12,353 bases of DNA from Basidiobolus heterosporus B8920 (lineage: Eukaryota > Basidiobolomycota > Basidiobolomycetes > Basidiobolales > Basidiobolaceae), in contig JNET01031109.1 in assembly GCA_000697455.1 (NCBI GenBank), positions 1 through 12,353 on the forward strand, in the 5' to 3' direction. Below are positions 1 through 8,420 of this stretch, piece by piece. A program made the translations under genes and the position numbers. The notes below the pieces were generated by a model. It was not told the DNA's origin, did not search any database, and worked only from the letters and a program-made list of their open reading frames with translations. Within the stretch, counting starts at the first letter, position 1. Every line of letters starts with the position of its first letter.

Positions 1-774
1 TTTGGGATTCAGATGAGGGATACTATGGGCGTCGAGGCTGGTCGTATGATGGGACGTCTATTACTCGGTGCAGATGAGGACGAAGAAGAGGAAGAAGGAG
101 ACGCTACAGATTCTCAACAGTCGCATATTCCTCCAGTCATTATGTCCAGCAAGAAATCACCTGCCCTGATCAGGGCTAGCTCTATTACTTCTCCAGTACT
201 CACACAGAATACACCTAATCGTAAAGAGCAAACCAAGCCTATCCCTATGGATATAGATTCAACACCCACCCCGGTGACAGGTGGAAAGACTGCCCCAGAG
301 CTTCCTGTCAACAATTCTGATAGCAGCTCTGATGCTAGCTCCAGCAGTGATGATTCTTCTGATGAGGACCCGGCACCCAAACAAACTCTACCTAGTGTGG
401 CAACTCCTAATACCAACATTTCAAAAGCATCGCAGTTGTATACGCCTTACCAAAAACCATCATTCTCTTCTCTCCGACAAATTGCTGCTTCGGCGAAGAT
501 AAGCAATCTAGCAGCTAAAGCATCTGCCATTGCGGGTGGAGTAACTCCATCCATATCCAAGCACCATCCTGAGCCTATGGAAACATCCTCCTCCTCTTCC
601 TCCGAGGATAATGCCGACGATAGTGACAGCAGTAGTTCTGACGATAGCGATAGCGACAGTGACGGGAAATCAGTTGCCAAAACCCCTCAACTCAATGTTC
701 GGCTGGCTGGCCAGAAATCCAAAGGCAAAAATAAGCGCAAATCAGCCTTATTCCAATTGGCCAGAGATGCTTAA
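1..774 (+). CDS. 3' part of an acidic, serine-rich protein of unknown function
   Basis: The reading frame is open from the left edge to a TAA at 772-774, so at least 257 codons are visible and the true start probably lies outside; the first in-window ATG is at 13. I do not recognise a family. The N-terminal visible part has an acidic run (ADEDEEEEEGD). Two Ser/Asp tracts follow (around 316-366 and 589-663) that look like casein kinase 2 targets. Between them, around 442-535, is a less biased helical stretch (SSLRQIAASAKISNLAAKAS). The C-terminus is basic and ends KRKSALFQLARDA. Alternating acidic-Ser tracts with a basic tail are typical of nucleolar or chromatin proteins such as Srp40/NOLC1 or Net1/Dnt1, but that is composition, not homology. 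The TTCAG at 8-12 could be a splice acceptor, with the last exon beginning at 13. Confidence 0.6.
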   Translation, partial: FGIQMRDTMGVEAGRMMGRLLLGADEDEEEEEGDATDSQQSHIPPVIMSSKKSPALIRASSITSPVLTQNTPNRKEQTKPIPMDIDSTPTPVTGGKTAPELPVNNSDSSSDASSSSDDSSDEDPAPKQTLPSVATPNTNISKASQLYTPYQKPSFSSLRQIAASAKISNLAAKASAIAGGVTPSISKHHPEPMETSSSSSSEDNADDSDSSSSDDSDSDSDGKSVAKTPQLNVRLAGQKSKGKNKRKSALFQLARDA

Positions 775-1326
775 GCTAACATACCCTGACAAGATATCCA
801 AAATTCACCATTTAATGACTACAACGCGCGCTAGGTTATTTGATTCAGTTTACATACTTTCAATCTTTGTATAGACATTACCTGTATTAGTAATAAAAGT
901 TCGCCACTATTCAGCTTGCAGCTCTATCTATTTAACTTAACCCTGAGCCAGATCCAGATCCATACATGCAAAGATCACATTTGGGCCGCATAGTATGGTG
1001 TGTGGTAGTAGTAGTAGGTGTAGTAGTATCAGTAATGATTTTCCGCACACTAACCAAAATTGTTCTGATGTCAACAAACACTACACTACCAATGGTGTGA
1101 TTTATTTACATTCTGATTTAAATCATAATATGTTGCAGTTATATGTTCCAAACATACCACAACGCAAGCACTACTATTTGACTTTTTAGGTTGTTGACGA
1201 ACTCTCACAACCAGGAGAATTTCTTAACCTTCCCTCACATTGAACAAATAAAGTAGTAGGGTCCCAACTGAAAAATACACTATACCAATTCCAGAAAACC
1301 GTTACTGCCAATAGTTATAGTAAGAT
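775..1326. other. Intergenic region between the acidic protein gene and mif2
   Basis: This stretch of 552 bp holds no convincing gene. It contains two AATAAA hexamers (892 and 1247), a short imperfect GTA repeat at about 1005-1028 and a 10-bp palindrome GATTTAAATC at 1115-1124. It should include the 3' UTR of the upstream gene and the mif2 promoter, but no individual promoter element can be named with confidence. Confidence 0.5.
892..897 (+). terminator. Poly(A) signal AATAAA of the acidic protein gene
   Basis: AATAAA lies 118 bp after the TAA at 772-774, a plausible 3' UTR distance. This is only the hexamer match. A second AATAAA at 1247-1252 is an alternative. Confidence 0.4.
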
Positions 1327-3527
1327 ATGAACTCTGTTAAACCTAGGGAAAAACGCCAAAAGCGTGAAAACCACTACACAGACATTGGTGTGCGAGGAAG
1401 GTAAGAAAGCGCATCGAAATCCCTTGGAGACCTCTGTACCGTTCCGGAATGAGACTAATCATTTTGGGTTCTAACAGAAAGACAGGAGTTCTTATCAGGA
1501 AGAATATTTTGCAAGACGAGGACGGTTTAGACAACATCGACGACTTCTTTGAAAGCTCTTCGGAAGAGGAAGTCGAGGTTCCTAAATTGTCCACCCAGAG
1601 GCAGAATATTGATACAAATCATGCCGACCTGGAGACTACGTTTGAGGAATCTGCAGATATGGAATTATCAACAGGTTTGTAGATATTCATTAGGGCTCAT
1701 GATATAGATAGTCTGTGTTTCTTTATATTGTCAAACGCTTATTAACACCGGTTTTTGGCCTTGGGTTGTAGAGAGCGGAATTACCTATTCTGAACAATCA
1801 TCAGGTATTTGCTTGTAGTAGAAAAATATCCACACCAGTAAGACTCTAATATTGCCATCATTTGATCAGTATCTTCTATCGTCAAACAACGTACAAAGGT
1901 CTCTCCATATGGAGAACAGGGCAATCGTAGCGCTTATTCAGCCAAGAGAACCCACCACGTTTTTGAAGAAAGCAGAGACTCTCCTGATATCGGGCTGGTG
2001 AAGAAGAAAATTGATTTTAGATCAAAGCTCTCCCCCAAACACAGCTCTGTAGTCGCTAGTACTCCTAAGTTATCTCGTCTAGGCCAACATCTACCCCGGG
2101 GACTTCCTACCACTTTCGATACCCCAAGTCAGTTAAGCCAATCTATGGAGGACTCTGTATTATCTGGGTCTGATGCATCACCATCGATCCTGGAGCCAAG
2201 TCATGATCAGGCAGATGATTCTAATCTGAGCACTAGTTTCAATCAACAGACCAACGGATCCTTCCCAGAGCTGAATGAAGAGGTAGATGAGGCCATATCT
2301 GATGCAAACCTGAGTGAAGATGATACAGAGATGTCCCCAATCAGAAGACCGTCTCCACCAAAGCCCAAAAACATTCGTCAAGGTAATTGGCTCTTTCAGG
2401 AATTGCTTGAATGCGAACTTATATTTACCATGAATATAGCGACGAGAACCGAAGCGATTCAAAAACCCATCTCCAGGAAAAGTAAACAATAAGCTGACAA
2501 AAGATTTCAAGGAATATTTATCTAACCAATTGCTCTGCAGAACCAACCAAGGCAAAACCTCAAAGCCAAACTCACCTTGCTGAGGACGAGGAAGAGCCAG
2601 GTATTAACGCACGCCATTCTTTTAGTCATAACGGTTCACTAATGTATGGCCAATTTAGGTGTTAGAAGAAGTAGAAGAACCAAAGTCAAACCTTTGGATT
2701 TCTGGCGAAATGAGAGAATTGTATACGGCCGTCGTAAATCTGGTAAATACGCTTGTGCACCGAGACTACTCACTCGCAACTCTCGTTTATTTATCACCAT
2801 TCTATGGATAGGGCCAAACGTAGTTTCCGTGGTCAAAGAAATTGTCACAGTTCCTGTGGATCACCAACCGCTATCCAAAAAACCAAAGAGAAAGGTCGGT
2901 GGTAAGAAAACCCGTAATGCGGAAGAGAGTGAAGAAGAATACAATGATAAGCCTATTGATGAGATCACTATTCTTGATTGGTTTACCGGCGAAGAAGTCA
3001 AACAAGGTAAGCGTGATATCATAGTCCTATGTCGTGATGAACCCTCTCTGATTGCCATGTAATATACAGTTGTGGGTCTAACAAAAGACATGGTTGTTAC
3101 GAAACCGGTCAAGAATCAAACATTTGAGTTTGAAAAGACTTTTGGTGAATCCACTTTCATGTCCTCAGGGATCATTAAACTATGCCGTAATGGAATGAAG
3201 CCGAAGAGAAACTCTGGTGATAATGCCATGGTAAGTAGTTGATCCCCGTAATCATACAAAGCGTAAACTCAAATGGTCCTTCTCAGGTGTTCTTTGTAAT
3301 CTCGGGTTCATGCAGAGTTACTATTCATTCTTCCTCGTTTAATATATCAGCTGGAGGCCAATTTCACGTACCTAGAGGTTAGTTGTAGCAAATAAGGGGA
3401 AATCTTCATGTTGACGAGACTAAAGGAATCTGCGTTACCAGGCAATCAGTACCAACTCGAAAACATCGGCTCCAATGAAACCCGTTTGTTTTTCGCCCAA
3501 GCTCGAGAAACTGTGCCAGCAGAGTAA
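1327..3527 (+). CDS. mif2: Mif2/CENP-C, inner kinetochore protein
   Basis: Ten exons give 493 aa: 1327-1400, 1478-1674, 1772-1804, 1870-2382, 2541-2600, 2659-2742, 2824-3006, 3070-3230, 3287-3377, 3442-3527. All introns are GT-AG and the phases agree. Residues 17-49 form the fungal Mif2 N-terminal block (YTDIGVRGRKTG then DEDGLDNIDDFF, rebuilt exactly across intron 1), which in the family binds the Mis12/MIND complex. Residues about 50-290 are an acidic, Ser/Pro-rich linker. Residues 293-315 are the CENP-C signature (RRSRRTKVKPLDFWRNER, Trp308), which binds the CENP-A nucleosome. A basic KKPKRKVGGKK stretch follows. Residues about 383-485 are the C-terminal cupin (VFFVISGSCRVTI, GGQFHVPRGNQY), which dimerises. 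Domain order and length match fungal Mif2/Cnp3. ATG 1327 is chosen because it gives a short N-terminus before the first motif. Exon 3 is only 33 nt. Confidence 0.96.
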
Positions 3528-4249
3528 GCCGCATATGTCGCCTGTTGACTCCATATGCAGATCGAATCTTCTGTAATGTATAGCTCACTTTCCCCCTTTC
3601 TATCACCCACTTATACCACTCGGCTTGGAGTCAGCCGCTGGTCTCTTTGTTTATTTACTAAGCATCTATAAGCTGGACTGTATGCATTTTTATTGAGCAT
3701 CTGAAAGAGTCGCCCCGCGGTTTTTGGTAATGCGAACTAATAAATATGAACGAGTATAGGGGCAGCCATTCTATATATCGAACAAGGGATACAACATGAT
3801 GTAGGAAATACGGGAATGGCCATCTTATGTAAGAATCGTGATCTGGCCGTTGAGATACATGTTCTTGAATCCAGTCTGTCCAAACTTGCCGAAACTAGTA
3901 AAATACCCGATTTGATGATCTGCATCATACCAAATCAGTAGGACTTTTCAGGGTGGTTGAGGAGAAGTTGAGGGGAGATCGGGGTAGATGAATCAAATGA
4001 TGTGGAAGGTTAATTTACACGCGTATTAACACAATCACCCATGGAAGTTCGACCAATGCGTGGAGGTGGTCATGTAAAAAGAAACCACCAACCCCCGCAT
4101 CATCATATACTTCCCGTTTAGTAAACCAGTTAACGCCAGTGCTTAAATACTCACCATGGCAAGCCATTGTTGAAGGTATCTACCGGCTGTGAACTCACTA
4201 TCGTGCAACGCTGTTGAAAGAGTCGACTGGAAACCACAATATCCGCACT
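3528..4249 (+). other. Intergenic gap with a possible small spliced coding piece
   Basis: This gap separates mif2 from the 7TM gene. An open frame at 3577-3679 ends at a GTATGC donor. A second open frame, 3760-3941, starts after an acceptor (TATAG, 3755-3759) preceded by a branch-like AACTAATA. The 80-nt intron implied (3680-3759) keeps phase and would give about 94 residues (...SIYKLD|WAAILYIEQG...CIIPNQ, stop TAG 3939-3941). No in-frame ATG is visible, so an upstream exon is missing or the piece is dead or fortuitous. AATAAA at 3739-3744 may instead be the mif2 poly(A) signal. The rest (3942-4249) shows no coding pattern and probably carries the promoter of the next gene, with one MCB-like ACGCGT at 4019-4024. 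Confidence 0.3.
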
Positions 4250-5264
4250 ATGGCCGAACCTTTACAAGCGTATTCGGCAGAGCGTGAACTCTTTTATCAG
4301 ACAAACATCCACTTGGTGGTGAACTCTGTTTCGTTGATTGTTTTTTGGAGCACTTCCTACAACTCCCTGTTGCTGGTACGACAAAAACGAAACTTTAGCC
4401 ATGTAGTTTGTTTACTTCAATCAGTCATGGGATTTATAGCTACACTGAGCAATGTTCTACACTCATTTATGCTGGATCAAGATTGCGTATTGGGCTCCTA
4501 TCTCAATACAACCTTTTACTACCTCTCCTCAACCGCTGTAGGCTGGATTCTAATCCTGAAAGTATATGCACTTCACGGTAGGTCCAAGGCGGCTATTCTC
4601 GTGGGAGGCGTCTTGAGCGTAATCAAGATTGCACTTTTAGCTCCTACATTGATAGAAATGGACATCCGTAGCGATCCTCTGTGCCAGATTAGTTTACCAC
4701 AAAGCAACATCCAAATCACAGGCTTAGTAGACATGAGCATTCTAGCACTTTGTCTATTCTATTTCGCCAATTGGAGCGTAAGAAAATCTCGGGATTTTAA
4801 ATCGCGCATCAAGGATATATTGGGACAGGATGGCATCAGCTATTTTGTCACTGCTTCTCTATTACAATTCTTAGGCTTGGTTAGTGTGCTGGCTAATAAT
4901 CTTTGGCAGGGATATTTCGCAACTATCTCCATGACATTTTTTTGTAAGTAACCAAGATTTCATTGAATAGTCATTAGCACTGCGATTTAATCAGATCTTG
5001 ATAGGGTGTATCTATTCAAAATTACTGTTTGAAGGCCTGGCCTCGAGGATACGCTCCAAACCTTTCTCTCGTAACGGTGATTCCACAGGCAATCAGACTT
5101 CCCTCAACATTAAACAACCAAGACCTTTCGCGGCCCACCTTGACAACCAAGATAAGCAATCGATTGAACTTGGAATTCTCGATGGTGAAGAAGAAAACAA
5201 AGCAAACGAAATTGATGACGCCCAATCTCAGGTGAAATTAACATCACCCATGGAGTTAGTTTAG
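4250..5264 (+). CDS. Seven-helix membrane protein, GPCR-like topology, function unknown
   Basis: Exon 1 (4250-4943) encodes 231 residues with seven hydrophobic segments at about 20-43, 52-74, 86-108, 114-135, 155-176, 196-218 and 221-231, the last continuing into exon 2. Loops at 44-51, 110-113 and 178-189 are basic, so by the positive-inside rule the N-terminus is outside and the tail inside, as in GPCRs. Cys79 and Cys145 fall in predicted outer loops and could pair. Exon 2 (4995-5264) completes helix 7 (ILIGCIYSKLLFEGL) and adds a hydrophilic tail of about 75 residues ending SPMELV. The intron 4944-4994 (GTAAGT...TTAATCAG, 51 nt) has good ends, but the join is one base out of frame: exon 1 ends in phase 1 while the exon 2 frame needs phase 0. 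A T7 run (4937-4943) abuts the donor. As written, translation would stop at 5033. The family is not recognised; it does not look like a basidiomycete DUF6533 protein. Confidence 0.75.
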
Positions 5265-5438
5265 GCCAGCAAGAGGCTGTCTTCAGAGCTGTACATTTAT
5301 AAGATAATCCATATTTATTACTGGCACATAATCATTAAATATGTTGGATAATTCAATCTTTTCTTTGCCATCGAGGGAGACTGAAATTAGCTCAATTTTG
5401 CTTCATAAACATAGAGAAAGAGTGAAAGACGATGAAGA
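5265..5438. terminator. Convergent 3' region between the 7TM gene and KEX2
   Basis: Both flanking genes end here, 174 bp apart. On the + strand an ATTAAA at 5334-5339 is the best poly(A) hexamer for the 7TM gene. On the - strand an AATAAA (TTTATT at 5314-5319 on +) sits about 120 nt past the KEX2 stop. The two predicted 3' UTRs would overlap. Confidence 0.4.
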
Positions 5439-7933
5439 CTATTCCTCTACTGAATTCTCCAACAAGTGAGTAGTGCTCTCACTCACCTCCAATTCAGTGT
5501 TAGAGCTCTCTTCACAACTATCTGAGACGACTTCCCTGTACCAGGCTCTTTCTTGGTAGTTCCTTGTAATGAAATAACCAATCGCCAATATCCCTGTGAC
5601 TGCAAATATACTGAGTGCAAGGTACCAGCTAGCATCTATACCTGATGCTTGAGGTGTGGCTACAATCTTTTCTATTGGATCCCCACTTAAACTTAAACGT
5701 GGTTTTGGGCTGGGTTGACCCGTTGTTGGGCTCAGAGCAGTCTTGGATGTTGCAAGATTCGGGTTTGAGTCAATACCAAACATGATCATTGACCAGTCTA
5801 GAAAATCCCCGCCCATCGTGGGGTTCACTCGGTCGATCACCTGGAGGGTCCAGATTCCTATGGGCGATTCATCCCTACATGGAGTTTGTTACCTAGGTTC
5901 AACCAGCCCTGACTATATAAGTATAGTCGCTTACCAATGCTTTACGGACATGAAGGACCAACCTTTCATGCCAGTCTTGTTTTCATCTCGTCTACGCCGG
6001 GCGGCCAATTGGGAGACAACCTGGTTTGGCGAGATTAGATAAATCTCTAAATCACCTCGCCTTTCATGAGCAAGGTTCACTTTGACAGTAACATGTTCCA
6101 GAAAATGAAGGTTATACTTGGTACTTTCCGCTTCGGTAATCAGTATTGTGCTGTTGATTCCGAACCCATCCTGAGGTATTCTCTTTCCTACAACCTGGGT
6201 TGAAGTCTCCAAGCGAATCTGAGGCCCTACTGATTGATATGTTTTTGCTGCTTCCACTATTCGAAAAGCATCCATCTTCCCATATCCAAACTTATGATTG
6301 AACAACCGGCCTACGGCGGTCGGTTTCCAATCCTCGTCTTTCACTGAGATAGGAACCGCAGCCTGGACACAAAGATGTTGAATATCCCGCCAATGCAAAT
6401 CCGGGCTATTTACATGAGTGTAAGTGTATGTCGTCATCTAGGCTATGCGATTCTACTTACCGGATAGAGAGTACGAGAGCAACTATCCCTGCAGCTAGTG
6501 GAGCTGCCGCTGACGTTCCTCCATGTACGTTTGAACAACTCTGCTGGCCGACATCAGTGGTATACTTTAGAAATAGATGAGACTTGGATTATAGCATGGA
6601 GGAGGATGGGGCTTGGTACGATACATACTATGAAGTTGCCTTCTCCGCTACTATAAGACACTGCCAGTTGTGCCGCACAGATTTCCGAATAGTATGGATG
6701 GGAGTCAGTACGATCGATGGCACCAATGGTAACGGTATATATGCTATTGGTATATCCATCAAAGTTACAATTGTCGTCGTTGGAGCCACCGTTTCCAGAG
6801 GCAAACACGTAAATACTTCCTTTACCACCTCTACCTTTTTGGATACCATTCATTAAAGCATACAAAATCACTCCGCTCGGTCCATCCATGGATTTCCCAT
6901 CATCAGGTGGCCCCCAGCTGCAAGAGTAGATGTGGTTTTTCTGGTATTGGTAATTGATGGCCAACGCTTCATCCGTGTCAGTGATCTCTGCTGACAATAT
7001 TCGCAATCCTAAAAGCAATCGTCATGAAATGGCCCATGGACCTACTCAGCTTCTGAAGATCATATACCTGCTACCTTGGCCTCATATGCCACTCCGACTC
7101 CACAAAAGTCGTTCTTTGCCGCCGCTATCTCTCCAGCACAACGTGTCCCATGAAAATCATCTGATAACCTGGGTTTTGGCTGACTAACATGGTCATTGAA
7201 ATCAAATGAACCCTCAGCAAACTAGTGGGCCATTGTTAGTTCGAAAATCTGTTGGCCATACCATACGTCGAACACTTACATAGTTGTCCTTCAGATCCTT
7301 ATTATCCATGTCCAATCCGTCATCAAGAATAGCTACTACTACCCCTTTACCCGTGATTCCTTGTTCCCATACACCAGTGACATTGATGTCATTCTTAGCG
7401 TCGTTGTACTAGAGCATAGGAGGATGGATTAGATTTGTTAAGATGTTAGCAATTGGTTTGTTGCCCCATTGCCTGAGACTCACCAAAAACCATTGGTTTG
7501 AAAACCCGGGATCTTGCACATCCAATTTCACCGTAGTGTTGCCAGTTTGTGCTGGGATCGAAGGGGGAGGAATAGGGCCCCGCTTGCTTCGAAGTCGAGG
7601 GATCTGTTTCTCTACAGAAGATATACTATTGAATGCTGATACGTAACGCTTCTCCAATCTCCCTTCACTCTGGTGATTTTGTAACCACTTAATGTATCGA
7701 TCAACCGGATCACTCTCGTTCTCGTTACCCATTTTTGGGCAAGAAAATAGATGATAATTTTCCAGCTCCCCGATTTGACCATGATGCGTTAGACGTAGTA
7801 AATGGGCAACCTCAGATGGAGAAGTGGATTGTATAGCGTAATAATGATGTTCTTGGTGATTTTGTCTTACGAAATGCCTACCGAATGTTGATGTCAAGAA
7901 TAAAATGGCAAGAGATGACTGGAAGAGGCGCAT
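5439..7933 (-). CDS. KEX2: Kexin (KEX2), subtilisin-like proprotein convertase
   Basis: Seven exons on the minus strand give 707 aa: 7933-7484, 7408-7280, 7221-7068, 7008-6629, 6564-6461, 6405-5935, 5874-5439. Residues 1-18 form a signal peptide. A prodomain ends at a likely self-cleavage site RLRSKR|GP (Arg118). The S8 catalytic domain shows Asp179 (AILDDGLD), His217 (FHGTRCAGE), the oxyanion Asn317 (ASGNGG) and Ser389 (HGGTSAAAP), all intact. The P domain follows, from about 420 to 590 ([20 protein letters not shown]). Then come a Ser/Pro-rich stalk, one transmembrane helix at about 645-667 and a cytosolic tail of about 40 residues containing YREV and the acidic SDSCEE. In yeast this enzyme cuts after Lys-Arg and Arg-Arg in the late Golgi. 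The ATG at 7933 is chosen because the only upstream in-frame start is a TTG and the signal peptide begins right after it. Confidence 0.96.
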
Positions 7934-8033
7934 ATTTCGTAGACTCAATTCTAGTTCGCATGTAGAAAATATTCAAGGTGAATGATTTCTGGTTTAGCTT
8001 GGATTTTAAGAAAACATTTGTCGATTGATTAAC

Positions 8034-8039
8034 CACGTG
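8034..8039. promoter_or_regulatory. CACGTG E-box
   Basis: A palindromic bHLH-type site about 95 bp upstream of the KEX2 start codon and 380 bp upstream of EPT1. In yeasts, CACGTG is bound by bHLH factors such as Cbf1 and Pho4. Function here is inferred from the motif alone. Confidence 0.3.
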
Positions 8040-8204
8040 TACGTCGCCTAGTCTCAAACCTGATTGGGATTTGTTTGTGGATGGCCAACGTGACATTGTG
8101 TGCATCATTCAGTAACCGTTCAGTTTGCACACGTCTATCTTCCTTGTGTGACGGGGGTCAATCCTTTCAGATATGTATACAATGTTTGGTTCATAACACT
8201 GTGT

Positions 8205-8296
8205 CATGTGACTCTAGTTTGCTACCAAGTATGCGATCTATCTCCACATGAGAATGATTGACTGAACCGTGCACGAAAACAAAAAAATTCCATGTG
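8205..8296. promoter_or_regulatory. Cluster of three CATGTG-type E-boxes
   Basis: CATGTG occurs at 8205-8210 and 8291-8296, and its complement CACATG at 8245-8250, all within 92 bp and 125-216 bp upstream of the EPT1 start. CATGTG is the core of the yeast inositol-sensitive element bound by Ino2/Ino4, which controls phospholipid genes including CPT1 and EPT1. Whether this organism has that regulator is unknown. Confidence 0.3.
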
Positions 8297-8420
8297 TATA
8301 TTGACTTCTAATTTTAGTCTATTCCGAGAAATCTTGTGTAAGCCCAAAGACGACCGTCCAGCCCAAGCACCTACCCTGCTACAACCAAAGGTGTAGAACC
8401 GATTGAGTGGACCCACCAAA

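Larger units (their letters stand above)
7934..8420. promoter_or_regulatory. Divergent promoter region of KEX2 and EPT1
   Basis: KEX2 and EPT1 are transcribed away from each other from this gap of 487 bp, so it must hold both promoters and both 5' UTRs. No coding exon is apparent on either strand. It carries one CACGTG and three CATGTG/CACATG E-boxes, listed separately. Confidence 0.6.

Noticed and set aside
995-1189. Open frame of 64 codons between the acidic protein gene and mif2
   Set aside because: It starts in a GTA-repeat tract, has skewed composition and no motif or splice partners; it looks like chance in AT-rich intergenic DNA.
2178-2555. Minus-strand open frame of 125 codons across mif2 exon 4
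   Set aside because: Antisense to a confident exon and intron of mif2, with no recognisable content.
3727-3759. A 33-nt intron with GTAATG donor before the orphan exon
   Set aside because: Too short compared with the other introns here; the donor at 3680 gives an 80-nt intron that keeps phase.
3737-3928. Minus-strand open frame of 63 codons in the mif2-7TM gap
   Set aside because: It is the antisense shadow of the better plus-strand frame at 3760-3941 and is Cys/Arg-rich in the way shadows are.
3760-3941. Resemblance of the orphan exon to the roadblock-fold protein LAMTOR5
   Set aside because: A few positions can be lined up (EQ..., ILC..., L..KL..., IP...), but the central part is missing and the match is by eye only; not enough to name it.
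4944-4977. A 34-nt intron in the 7TM gene using the TAG at 4975-4977, which would restore frame
   Set aside because: It is much shorter than any other intron in the window and leaves the good TTAATCAG acceptor unused. I keep it as an outside possibility only.
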